DNA of 64,000 nt from Temnothorax longispinosus (lineage: Eukaryota; Arthropoda; Insecta; Hymenoptera; Formicidae), in assembly GCF_030848805.1 (NCBI RefSeq), contig NC_092367.1:558001-622000 (forward strand), read 5' to 3'. Each line of letters starts with the position of its first letter. The first letter of the stretch is position 1. Below the pieces are notes generated by a model, which was not told the DNA's origin, searched no databases, and saw only the letters and a program-made list of their open reading frames with translations. Below, one piece after another: positions 28,321-42,323 of this stretch. The translations under genes were made by a program, and so were the position numbers.

Positions 28321-31300
28321 GTCCGATTGTTATTTAAAATTATGCGCGCCATTAATTCAGCACGCCATCGCCTTTGTCCCCGAGGTTTTAATTAGTTTCT
28401 TTCGCGCATGTCCGAGCGAAGTCAAGGAGTACAAAGTTACGCGTGGTGTACACATAATTAATTCGCGGGCTTTATATCCGATGTTTTCATTACTTCGCTC
28501 TTGAGTATGGCTGCCATGAAAAATAAATTTTTTTGGCGAATGGGTCACGATTATCATTTTGTGTTATCTGCAATTGTATTTATGTATTGCTAACGAAGTG
28601 TCAACAGTTTATCTTAATTCCTGCAAGTTTGAGTCTTCCGCACGCTAATTTATATCATGCTTTTTTATAGTGGTTGTTGATTGCTGCACGCAAATCATTC
28701 ATTTATCATACCAGCGGCGGCATTCATTTATTAACAATAAATGTTATAGTCAACTTTCTGCAAACTCTATTAAAGAAAATTTCTCGTCTATCTCTGATCT
28801 TAAATGAATATCATCGGAATCTCCATTGACATCCCGAATGCCATTTGTATCCCATCGGAACATGCTTTTCAAGCATGCGTGTCTCTCTCCGCGCTTCTTT
28901 CCTCTCTGAATTTATTTTATCATTGTTCACCACATTGTTGTTACCTCCGGGAGCGTTAGTCCCGCAAGATTGCTGCAGCGACCATTGTTACTCAGGTCGC
29001 GATTCCGAGTTCCCTCCGCCGAGAGAGGGAATCTCGGAAAAGCGTGCCTTTGAACGTATTCCACCGCGGAGGTCGTTCGCAGATCAGTGGAATTCGCAGA
29101 TGCTTGCGAGATACACCGTGCTGCGCAGGTACGCCTCGCTATCTCGACCGTAGAAGCGCGCATTTGCGCGCGTGCACACGAACACACGCATGCACACACG
29201 GAGATACGCGCCATGCCGCTTGCACATCGTCGCCTCACCGCAATCGTTTTCAATCCCGGTGCTGCAAGCCGCAGCACCGGGGTAAAAAGAAGCAGCCGGC
29301 ATCGTAGAAATCTCAACCGTGCTGCAACCGACGTTATAACTTTCCGATCCAGCAATCGCATGGTTCTCTCGTCTTTTCCGGTATTCGCGTGCCGTTCAAT
29401 TTAAACGCTATAGTGTGCGGTTAATCGGGACGGGTTCTATTCTAAATTTCTGTTCTATATTCTAATCACGCATACCTCTTATCGATATACCTACCCGTTC
29501 ATATCGAGATCTCTTAGAGCCGAGGATGGCGAAATAGAATTTTCTAATATCTTTGCGAGCTACCTGTTCGCCGTTTATCCATGTTGCAAGGTTGCAACTC
29601 GCCTCATCGGCGTACAAGATCAGCAAGGTTCGCCACGAGGGGCTGACTGGCCTCTCCGGCGATATTCCTTCTTCCAGCTCGTCGAAAAGCTGCGCATCGA
29701 TTATCAAGATCGTTCGCGTGCTGCATACGTTAGAACTCGAAATCACTCGCAACGCAAATCCTTCGAATATACTCTTTCCCTCGCATTCGCCTCGCTGCCA
29801 TATATCGTTGGAATTCACAGATGTTTCATAGTTGCATGAAACATGAATCGCGCGGATGGATCTTCGCGGTGAAACTGCGACTTCAACGTTGATTCTCGCT
29901 CGCATGAATGCGGGACCGCGATCACCCCAATTGTTTTCCAATCCCACATCACAATCACGACGAGAAGGCGACCGAGACGTGAAAATCGCGATTCTGTATT
30001 TCAACATTTCCACGAATAAATGCGTATTGACCTGCAATATTGACCGCGGAATTTTACTTTATTTCTTTCGCAAGAATTTAATTTCGTTTGCGTTTAATGG
30101 AACGCTATTAGAATAATCGCCGTTTTCTTGATTTGCCCCGTAGTGATTGAGAAGTACTGGTTGTGGGACATCCTGTAGATACGCTGATAACAACGTATCG
30201 AGCTGGTACGAGAGAAACGTTACGAGAGGGTGAAGAGGAGATAGAGTGGGATTCTCGACTCTCCGTATTCCCCGTGTTTCTCTCCGCGTCTTCTATGATG
30301 CGCCTCCACGGCTCTTATCTCGCGCTTCGTTATCGCCGTTTACCATCGCACGAAGCTGTGTACGGAGTCTCCCCTGCGCGCGCCCCTGCGTGTGTGTGTA
30401 CGTGCAGCCGTGCATACATATCTTTTTCCCGCTCTTTCTACAGAACCTTCGACGATCCGATCCCTCGAGCGGCTCCGCTACGTCTGGAATTTCGTCGGAC
30501 CGGCTGCGGGAGAATTATCGTGGTGTAATCCTAGATGAGATTGTCCCGACAGAAAAGAAACGAAAGGGGGTGCCGGAGGTGCGCGATAGGAGCGCATGTC
30601 GATGCTCCGCGAGTGGCGATCTCACCGCCGCGGCCGGTCTTTTAGCCGGCAACATTACTCTGTGCAATCCGGTCTTATTGCGAATCCCCGGATCGTGTGC
30701 CACTCTCGATTTACCTCATACTCGCGAATCGTTCAAGCGCTTCAATAATAGTACACAGGTACTCTAACCCTTTGATACCTCCTCGACACACGACATGGAT
30801 TTCGTTCTTTATATATGTATAGATAACATCGCATCTCGAAAATATCAAAATTTATTTTTTCTTTTCATGCGCAGCATTTTCGGAGATAACGCCTGTCTGT
30901 GCCTTTCTCGGTCGCGAAGGTATTTCTCGCAATTCTCGCGAACAGCGTCATTATTTAGACTAGCCAACGTCGATGAATCTGATTTTAATTTATTTTTACG
31001 TCGCTGGAAGCCAGGCGGCATTATATTGTCACTGTCCATTGTCTTGTCTGTCTCGCTTGGACCGCACGTCCTGGACCCATCCTACTATCTCTCCAGTTCT
31101 TCGTCCGGTTACTCGCCGGACGTACACTCGACCATTTAGCCGCGTCTTCACTCAGGGATGTTTAATGCATGTATAAAGCTCTATTCGTTTGTTCAGACGG
31201 TCCGACGCGCGCGCGTTTCTTGAGCTATTGTACACCGCGTGCACTCGCGCACATCGTGGTCAATTATTTGCCCTGGCACAACAAACCCCCCTCGTTGGTT

Positions 31301-34300
31301 ACGCGTGTTTTCTTCAGCGTCGCGAACTCTTTAGCTGGACGCGTCTAAACCTCTCCGTTGGCGCCGTTTCGTCCGAATTATGGTTACCCGAATTATTATC
31401 AGAACAAATTGCAGAAACATTTACATACGTTGCATGGATTATATGCGTCTTTATTTGCGTAACACCCTAGAGACATGGTATCGTAATGTCCGATGAGAGA
31501 GGGAGGGACTGGGAATGACGAATACTTATAGCCGCGAGCGGATAAATATGCCTCGCTGCGGGAGACAGATCTGGACGACATGCCAAACAAGAAGACAGAC
31601 GTGTCCGTAAGACGGATATGATCGGTTAGACGATCAATAGACCGAAGTGTCAATAGGCATATCATATATCCTTCAATCGATCCGCTCAAACGCGTTCTAA
31701 CTCTCTGCGAGAGGCTGCACGAGAGAGAGAGACGTGCGATCTGAAAAGTAAAAGGGCCAACCCGGTTCACGTGTCGTAGATTGAGCGTTTTAAATTTCTT
31801 GCCAGTTTTCAATTACACGCGCGCCGTGTAAGAAATGGCCGTCCTCCCATTAACGAATATCATTCCGGCCGAGGGGATCGCCGCGCGACCTCGATGTTTA
31901 ACGTCTCGCGGGGCACCGGTGCGGCCGCGCTACGGGACGCCGATATAGTCGTAAACGGGCGCACCGACATTCGAAACGCGAGAGCGGGGCAGCCCGGCGG
32001 CTCGGATCGAAGGAGACGGAAGGATAGAGATGCGGTCTCGGGAGGTTCGTGATGGAGGTTCGTGGTAAGAAGAAGAGTGAACGCGAGCGCGAGCGCGGAG
32101 GAAAGAGGGACGAGCCGGGACCCCCGTCAACGACAACATACCACCGCCACGGTATCGCTTCTTCATCGCATTCGTCGCGTCGCTCGACGCTACCACGACC
32201 CGCGGCTAATCATCATTATTTAAGTATGAGATCGTTTTTCGCTACGCGACGGCGCGCGGTAGCGACTACGGCGAGTGGCGAGCTCGTGGGGGCACGTATC
32301 GATCCTCGACAGCGTCCACCCCGGCGCGGCGCCTCCGTGACGATCGTGTCGAGATTTCAGGGCGTCCCTTCGTCAGACGAGTCTCCGTACCGAATTCTTT
32401 CTTTAATTTGCACTTTTTGAGGTTCAATCTTTTTTTTTATTAACTCGACTAACTGGCAATAATATAAATAAAATTACCTAAATAGAAGGCGAATTTAAAG
32501 AACTGCAAGGGGTCTTATGTGTCTCGTGTGACAATTACAATTCTTTCTTATTATGAAGTTGCACGTGTTCGGTCGAAGGTTCATATGCATGATCTCTAGC
32601 ACTAAATTGACATGTCACACGTGCGAAGGTGATTGGGAGACTGATTAAACTCGGCAATAAGACCGAGATAGGAGGTTAGGAGAGAAGGTTCACTAGGAAA
32701 ATATTTATTTAAAGATTCTCTGTCTTTTTTTTAAGTTGATGGTATTATTTTGTTTCTTCATAAAAAAAACATCTCAGCAATCTCTCTTATCCTCGTATTA
32801 CTTTCTTTATGGAACATTTTAGGTGTTGTCCAATTAAAATTGTAGTTGTTATATAACCGGTGTTTGTTCAAAACCGAGAGATTATTATCGTTTTTTGATA
32901 TCATTCCGGTACTCTTTTATCCTAGTTTCCAAGTGCCGTTTTGTCTGTCCTATATACGAAACGTCAACGTCACAGTTATTACAATTAATTTGGTAGACAA
33001 TATTAGTTTCTTTATTCATCATGAGTTTATCTTTACCCCTTTTAATAGCCGTGGCAAGTTTTTTTTAGGTATCCTACATAAGACATCCAATTCGACCTAT
33101 TTAGAGTGCGACGAATGCTCTCGCTTAGGTCTTTAATATACAGGATCGCAATATGGTTTCGTGTATCAAAGGTACTATCTAAACCGCTATCACTGGTATT
33201 TTATTGCTATCTATTCGGTTTTTTAATTGTAAATTAAAACTAAAAAACTTGCCATAGACTTGTTACGGATTTCACTTGATAAGGGCTCAAAGCAAGGATC
33301 GAAACGTCGTGAATATTTATTTATATTTTTGCCAGTTAGTCGAGTTAATAAAGGATACTTTTTGGTTTTTAATCACTGGCGAACGAAGTTAATTTTTCTT
33401 GTTTAATCTTTTTGTTAGAACGCAGATCTTCTTTCCAGGATTTTTGTCCAATAACTGTCCGTTCGTATAGCGTCTGTCGGTTCCTGTCCGTATGCAGCTT
33501 CATTCGCGAATCCCCCATAGATTCCGAATTTTATAGTGCTCGCCGTGCAACTGTTCTGGAGCACCGTTACGACCGCGATATCAAGAGATGCATTCCAGAT
33601 TGGAGGCCGCCGAGCGATAATTATAGTCGGAGCGAACGATTCGATGGCCATTCAACGCTGACCGCGACTCGACATTTCTAAGCGTATTTCCGAAATTTGA
33701 TTACGTGCCGTTCCCTAATTAATGAGATACTCAATTCCTCGTTCGGGTTTGGCGCGACCGGACTCGACGGATCGTTTTCGCGCGGTCGCGCTATCTCGAT
33801 CGCCGCCCATAAGCGGACCCTACCGGTCCAATTAAAAATCCACGGATTTATGCAAACGGTCGGGCCTTTCATTCGAAAGACCCGACTTGACACCGGACAT
33901 TCCGCGGTCGCCGCGGGAATAATCGATCGCGCTGGAAGCCGCGCGAAAAGCTACGGCAAAAGCGACGCTCCGTTATATACGCAATAAATCGCGATTACTC
34001 TCGCTCCTTTTTGTCACTCCGTCATTACCGGTCACAAAAGGTCCAGCAGTGATTTGTTGACACAACGATTATCTGCTCGAAGAGACTTAGCAAGAGCACC
34101 GAGATTCCGAAGACGTTTGAATCTCGGCAAATTTCCGCATATAAGTATTCCGCTTTTCGAAATTTCACTGCCGACAATAAATGCTGAAATTTATTCTAAT
34201 GTTTCAACATTAAAAGAATTTATACATCGTTTTTATTGTCGTAACGCTGAAAGAGCATTCCGCGCCGGTATTTAGAACGGGACGGCTCGTAATTCTGTTA

Positions 34301-37300
34301 CGGTCGCGGGATGGACGTTACAGTCGACACGCGGAAGAGAGCGAAAGGCGTCGGAGGCGACAAAGTGTCCACCGAAGGCGACCACGAGAGCTTATACTCC
34401 CGGCGCGGCGATCGTAAACGTTCGCGGCAGCCGCCCTTGAGAGAATCGACCGGCTTCCTCGAGCGACCGCGAGCGAGACGGATCCGTTACGAGCTAATTA
34501 GCAAAATAAGAAAAATCACCGTCGCGAGTTACATGGCGTCGCGTCGTCGTGCCGACCGCGTAAGCACGAAGGAGATCTCATGCTGCGAGACCTTCCATGA
34601 TCCGATCATCGATCTGTGATTTATCACGCAGCGAACGAACGTGGCTTCTCGTCGTTCTCGCGTGCGGCTTCCGAACGTGGCAAGTAATTATACCGGCCGT
34701 GTACTTTGCGATAAATATAGTTCGGTCTGACGCGCATTGCATTCGTTGCACGACGAAGACGGAGGAGAAGGAGGAACGTCCTGAAAAGGACATTTCTCTT
34801 GCAAAATGAAAACGACGTGAGATCTTGAAAAAAAATATGTTGAAGTAATTCTATAAATTGAGTCGCGCGAAGAGACCCAGTGATCGTCGTCTCGCTTGAC
34901 GATTTCTTGCTGCGACATGAACATGATTCTGATGTGCAACGTATGTACACAAGAGTGCAGTGGCCTCGATATGGCCATCTGTATGTTATCGTAGCAACCA
35001 GCGGTATACCAATGATTAAAAATCGATAATTAACCTCGAGCTAACGTAGATACGCGGCTTCGAACATTTAATCACTGTTACTGGTCTCGTTCAGATTATT
35101 CTACAAGCGAGACTGAAAGACGAGCCTCTCCATTTGATGCGCGTTCTCCGCGATGTAAGGGATACTTCTTAATGTTCGCGAAATATTCATAAGGCTTGCG
35201 AAACACATCCCGTGTACGCGTTATCGTTAATAGTTATCAGTCAGCGAGACGCGGAGAAGGAACTGAAAAATTTCTACGGAAAAAAAACGCTAATAGCGCG
35301 TTATTAAATCCCGTAAGAAGCGACGCGGGAGATCTCATCAAGAGCCGTCTAAACGCGAGTCGATCCACGCGGTGTGATACGCGAACGTAGAAAAACTCTA
35401 TTACGTATAGAGGAGGGAAGGAAGGGGTAATCCGGAACGTCCAGTTTGGCGTCGTGATTAGAAGTCCGCGGGCGGACGTCTTGATTTCAATATAACGACT
35501 TCGCCACCGATCGCAATCACTTTTTGCTCGGGTGTCTTTTGCGCGACACGCGCGCACGCGCACTTTTCAGTCTCATTGCCAATATTGTTGGCGTACACCA
35601 AAGTGAATAATCACCCCTTCCTCCCTCCCTCCATCCCTCGCCCGGCTCACTAGCGACGGTTACAACGACCCGGGGGACTTTCAGTCAAATGAGATTGCAC
35701 CTTGCACGCGAGGCCCCTAGACGAGAAGCTCGCGTCTCCTCTACCCTCGCGAGCGACCGCTTGACGTGGTTATTCATGAATGCGTCTCGTCGATTAATCA
35801 AGGGAGCGCGTAATTGCGAACACGCGTCAAACGTCGCTCGCGTACCAGACGACCGTGACATCGGGACGTCTTTTTATACGTACGCGCGCCGATCGTTGCG
35901 CGGGAGCGAGCGAGGCCGGACGAGAGAGGGATGAGGGATGCTCCCGTTGTTGGAAATTTACGGTAATACGCGTCGCATCGCGCGAAAGAGAGACCGCGGC
36001 GGAGTTAATAACGAAAAACTGGTGCTGTTTAATGACGAGCAATTTGTTCCCTACATTAGATCGCTCCGTGAAGACACGCGTTTCTGCCCGTGTGTACATA
36101 AATCGCGGGTATGCCTACGAATGAGACAGGTAATGAAGAAGGATAATTAGTCAGCATCGCGTTTTCTGCGACCGCGTTAGAATCGCACACACCACGCGCA
36201 GCCGGCAGCGGACGCGTATACTTTATTTAAAAAAACGATCATCGGGGATGATTTATGAACTGTTTCGCGCACGAGTAATTGTCGGTCAACCTAACGGAGG
36301 ATCACTCGCGCCCTTTTCGTTCTTCTCTTTCCGCATTTAGACAATTAACGTATACCCGCGTCGCGTCGCCGCGATTTATGCTCCCGCCGCGTATTGAAAA
36401 TCGTAACGCGTCGCGGGATGCGAATTTCTATTAACGCGCGGCCATTATCGTGCGTCCGCCGCGCCAATGGGATATTTTCCCCGCGACACGACGACTTCAT
36501 TTCAATATATCCTCCCGGGACCAATTAGAAGCCTCGCTTCGATTTCTCATAGCTAGTACCGCTGCCCACACACGGCACGCACACACGCATGCACGCACGT
36601 AGGTATATCGTAGCGGCAAATGTAGCCTCGGGAGCATTATCGAAGATAAATAAATAGCATCCTGCTACTGCGATTGCATGAGCATCCTCGATCTTCGTGT
36701 TCGTCATCATCATCGTCTACGTAGTTGTCGCCGCCGCGATACGTCGTGCATGTGGGAACGACCCAGATGAAAACAGGACAGAATCAACAGCCACGGAACG
36801 GCGATAGAGATGGAGAACGCGAAGACGAGTGGGAAACGGGAGTCAAGGAACTAGAAATGAATTCCATTTGTGCGATTGGGAGGGGAGGACCGTGAAGTGG
36901 AATGAAGCGGGATGTAAAAGGATAGGAGAGGACGGAGCAAAAGAGACCGGCACGAAAAGCGAGGATCGAGAAGTAAAGGTGGAAAGGAAATTCGCGGAAA
37001 TAGGGGAAAAGTAGGAAAAAAACTTGTAGAAAATTTCGGAAAAGGTAATACGTTGCACGCGTTTACTCGCATTGTTTAGGATCGAATGAGGAAAGAAACT
37101 GTGGGCGGGATTATCCCTGACCGCTTCGCACGGTCAATACGCAGAAGTCGGTATGCAAGATCGCGGGTGCATCGCGGGTGCATCGCGTATACGTTCACGC
37201 ACGCGGCGGCGGTCCCGCCAACACGCATGCCGTGAAAGCAGGATATGCTGATCGGTAAACATTGACCGCTACCTTCGCCATTCAAGACTGCTCTTGTCGA

Positions 37301-40300
37301 TGCAAAAAGGAAAGGAGAATCGCGATAATAGTCCCCTCATAGGCGCAATGCGCGAACGACGTCGCTCGATTTCTCCTCGCGCTTCGCCCGATATTCAGAC
37401 ATTACGAATTTGTTCGATAACGCCGTCTGTGAACTTTTCATGTCGAATACGTGGCGTCGATTCCCGCCGGCCAGCCACCGAGAAATTTCTCGTAGAAATC
37501 CGACGGAACGTCTCGTTTTAACCGTGCCATTCGTGCGGAGAACGCATAAGGGCGAGAATCAGTAATGAGTGCGTTACGGGTTTCTTTCCTGCCCCGGCAT
37601 CTCTCTCGTCGGGCAAAAACTCGCTCTCGATTCGATCCACGATGCCGGAGGATGAAGGATGGAAGGAGGAGGTCGAGAGAATCCAGCGCCGGACCGGCGA
37701 TCTCTGCGAATTAATCAAATACGCGAGCGATTTGTCTTCGTTACACCCACGTGGGCACCCCGGGGGGACGCGTGTGTAACTGGGGTGACGAAGCCCTCGC
37801 GAACAACCGGCACCGGTGGGAGAAAAACGTGACCACGTTACATGTGCACCTTGTACAGACGATTATTCTAAATAAAAATAACGCTCTAAAGCGCAACGAA
37901 AACAGCGCGGAAATGGAAGTTTGTGTACAATTTTCCTTATTTACGGCCTCGTAAATTTTACGAAATATTGCAAAACTTGGCTTCCATGCAATAAAATTTC
38001 AATACTCACCAAATTTTAACTCTTATAATTGAAAAAGTTATCCGTTTGCTCAAGATTTATTTTACTAATTAACTGTAATATTTAAATAATTGATCGATTA
38101 TTTGCGGTTTTTTGAAGCAAGGTAAAAATCCGAATTGCAATACATTGTATTCGTAGGGAGAATGCGCAATATTCGCGCACTTTGATTTTATTGTACCTTG
38201 AGATTTATTGCCAAATATGCGCGTATCTTAATGGCTAGCTTTCTCGCCACGGCGACTTATACCGGCCGGGAAGGGACACAGATTTGTCCGGCGTGTCATA
38301 CCCTTCCGAAGTCGCGCGTCGAAATCCTTTTGCACGGGCAAGAGGATACTCGAGCGGGTATCTCGGCGTATCGGGATGCGGAGTAAATCGTAATTATATA
38401 CGGGGAGTAGTACAGGATCGGCGGACCCTCCTCTCGCGGCGCGCAGGGCCCGTGGAAAAAGATCACGCGGACGTTTAATAACACGGGTACCGAATGCTGA
38501 TGGGTAGAGGTATCGCCGTGGATATAAAACGCGTACATCTTCCAGACCAGTCTCTCGCGGTACCAACGCATTCGCGTAATTACACGCGCGCCGCGCGTAT
38601 ATACGTTCACGCAAGAGCGCGGTGTTTCAATCCTTCGCACATGCATTTTACCGAATGAGCCGATCCGAGCCAAGTATGCGTATACTCGTCGGACGCACAC
38701 ATACGCGCGCGAGTGCGCGCCCGCACGTATATAGGGTGTCTGACCGGACAATCTTTCGGACGAAACGAGCTGAGGATGATGAGGATTGTATCAGTGTCCC
38801 GGACGTGTAAATGCTCGCGGAATTATTTAGCGTTGAGAATTATGGTACTTTCTCGCGGATCAGACCTCGTGATAATCTTGTTTTAATTCTCCCGAACAAA
38901 ATAAGAAATGTTCCTCAAAGTGTTGGGCACCGCTGACCGAGGTTCGTGCCGTTATTCGCACGTGTGTGCGTGTGGGCACGTCTTCCACACTGTCGCGTGT
39001 ATCGATGCGAAAGGGGAAACGGGGAAAAAGGACGAGCGAGTTGGATCGAGTATAAATAGCGGTCTATAAATTATGCCGTCCACGTACGCGACCGAGTACC
39101 ATCTTTAAGGCATTGGTCGAACGGTCGATGTCACCCGATGTCACCGACGACATTCGATATAGACGACACAGACATCGTCGACGACGACGACGACGACGTA
39201 GACGTCACGAATTATCGTGGAAATGGAATGGACGGCTATCTCTCGAACTCGACTCGCCGAGACGATAACGTTTCCCGTCTACCTGGTTTTTCCTGTCGCA
39301 CCGCGGAGAAAAAGTTGATCGGGATCGACGGGAGACGGTCTCGTCGCGGTAGATCTCCCGCGACGGATTTGTCGAAACGTATCTAGGAACAGCACGTTCT
39401 GGATCCGAATGATCCGCAGTTCCCGTTTTGGCCCCAGACTTACGGCGATCAAGTCGCCGATCGATCGGAGCAATTATCCAGGAACGCGTGCCGGTGCGTG
39501 CCTTATCTGCGTGTGCGTACGAGACGGGATACGTCTGTAATTGGATGTGGCCTCGCGATGTGTTTTCGCGGCGCGCGACGTCGGATAACGCAGGAAAGGC
39601 CCATATGGGCCGTAATGAATTGCCGTTGGACCGGATTTCATACATCATTAATAAAACGGTTAATTGCCGATTGCGAAAAGTAAACTGAAGGGGGACGCTT
39701 TTTCATCAATTTGATTAAGATCCTTTTTACGTAGGAACGACGTGCGTTAGCGATCCGCCTTTGACTCGATACTGACAAACTAATGATTTTGAGAAGAGGT
39801 CTCTCTGAAGAGTTAAGCTGTCCAATTAAACAGCATCATCTATCAAGCGGCGCGGCGGGTCGGGGACACGTGTCGGCGCGACGTGTTAGATCTAAACAGA
39901 CCGTCGGCTATCCCTCGTATCACGCGACTTGAACCCCGCGATAATTTCGATTGTGTTTCCCTATGAATATAGGATCCTTATACGGTTTTCGGGAGGACGT
40001 GGGCGTACAGATCGCCAACGAACCTCGTCAAGAAAGCGCGCGCGTGCTCGCGCCACTTAAATCGTTCATCACGGAATTGCATCTGCCAGCGGTAATGACC
40101 GGCCAATTTGGCTATTAATTGATTCCGAGGCAGCGGGACTGGGCGGCCGGTTCGTGTGTGAAGAGGTCGATCGAGGTCGATGTCGTGGAATCGATAAACC
40201 GCCATCATTCATCCGTCGACGCTCATTCGCACTCACATGGTGGTGTGCGGAGCACACGTGCCCCGTCCGTTCTCGCCGTAAGCGGCAAACGATCGATACT

Positions 40301-42275
40301 CGGTAGTATCGTCATCACGAACGTAGATCGCGGGCCACTTCGCCCATCTGTGGTGCGACCATTGCCGAAGATCATCAGCTGTGGAGATCGTGCCGCCAAT
40401 CGGACACGATCCTTCGAGCGCAACGCTCCCCGATGACGTAACCGTAACCGTGACGAATGAAATCTCAGCGATGCTCGCGCGACAGCTCTCGTAGGGATCT
40501 ATTTAGCACCTCGACTAGTCCGCTTTTATGGTGCCGCCACGTAATTTTAATAAAGAATAAATTTGCCTTTTTTTATACATAAAAGTAGAAATAACAAAGT
40601 GTATAGCAAATTGTGATTTTGTTTCTAATTTTTACGAGTTATATCGTGACGCAAAGTGACGTTAATGTTAGGTATCACATCTTCAGCCAACGTTTCTCTG
40701 GAGTATCTTGCTTGCAGTCACGCCGCACGTCAGAGTATTTTTCTAACGATCTAACGATGTGTGTACCGCTCGTTGAAGATCGTTGATATCGTAAAAGCAA
40801 ATCAATTTGACATCTTCATTAGAACTTTGTATGGAATCGACAGACGTGGAATTGACTTATAGTTATCGATCTCCCGGTTTAGCGGCGAACGCGACGTACG
40901 TATCGTGATTTAATAGCAACTCACGTCGATCAACTTAACGTCTGGTGAACCAGAAGCCATTATGAAAAACACTAAGTTGCGATAATGCAAATTTCAATGC
41001 AAATGCAACCGGAAACTCAACTACTTTTGATACTCGCGTCATAATTTATCGAGATTATTCCGATATAACTGTTTTAATTAGTCCCCACTAAACGAGGTGG
41101 ACGACGAGACTTATTATGAATAAATTAACGCAATATGTGTTTCTCTTCCCGCGTTTAAAGCTATTTTTCCCCCTTTATTTATATCTGATGCATGTATATC
41201 TGTATACATTATTTAAATTATACATTCTGCATTTCCAGGCGAACGACCAAGCAGGTTTTATCTGGCAAGGGAGGAAGCTGATCTCTCGTTGGATCCCAAT
41301 ACGGGGACGCTGAGGATTCGACAGCCGCTCGATCGGGAATCACGTGACAAATACATTCTCAGCATCGAGGCACGTAATGCCGGCTCCGTTGGATATTGCC
41401 AGGTAAATTGCGCATCCAGATAATCATCGTATCTCGGTATTAACTCACCGTAATCATAGCCGTTTATCCGTGTTCTCAATATATTTATCCTGAATGCACA
41501 TATAATAAAATCCCGAGGCGTGCGAAAAGTCCGCGCTACGATTTTTTGCGTTCCCACCGATATTATTGTATTAATATTCAGTGAGCGGACGCGCGCATGC
41601 TCGTTAGCGAATTAGTATCGTATTTTGAAAGATATATACGGTACTTGAGTTCGTCGGAGTTTCGCTTAACGAGGCACGAGTAGCGCTTTCCGCTTTCGCA
41701 TGCCGCCGTGAAAACCGCGATCAATCGCAGCAGAATATTATGAGCTTACGCGACATCCGTCCGTGTTTTTCTTTCCGTTACAGATGGAAGTGATCGTGGA
41801 GGACGTGAACGACAACGCGCCGTCGTTTCGCACGAGTACCGTCCGCATCTCGGTGCCGGAATCGCACCCACTCCACGTACCCCTGTACGTGGCGCACGCT
41901 ACCGATCCCGACATCACGTCGTCGCAGTCGATGCGCTACGTTCTCCGTCAGAACAGCAACAATCTATTCGGGATAGTCGAGCGTACCGGCGAGCTCTACT
42001 TGGCGAAACGATTGGATTACGAGACCCAGCAGAGGCACAGCCTCCTGATAAGTGCCCTGGACGGCGCCGAGCTCTCGTCTAACCTCAGCCTGAGCGTCGA
42101 GGTGCAGGACGTGAATGACAACCCCCCAGTGTTTGAGAGGAACGAGTATCACGTGGAGGTTCCCGAAGGCGCCAGGCTCGATTCCCAGGTGAGAAAAATC
42201 TTCATTACACGCCCGTCACGCGAGCATTTGTTTGTCGAGAGGATGCGGTAGGGTTCTTCGAAAAAGGAAACGAGA

Positions 42276-42323
<48 letters not shown>

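Larger units (their letters stand above)
22605..41238 (+). other. Giant ds intron (18.6 kb)
   Basis: Bounded by donor gtgagt and acceptor atttccag, both in phase 1 and consistent with the flanking coding frame. It holds the Penelope-like remnant at 32437-33351, the unassigned ORF at 29462-30037, duplicated short modules at 24675-25270, a GCT repeat, and GA/CT-rich tracts (23470-23670, 26640-26740, 27870-27910). No exon of ds is missing here, because the protein reads continuously across it. Confidence 0.85.

Noticed and set aside
29553..29831. 92-codon plus-strand frame.
   Set aside because: Antisense to the larger minus-strand frame; at most one can be real and neither is assured.
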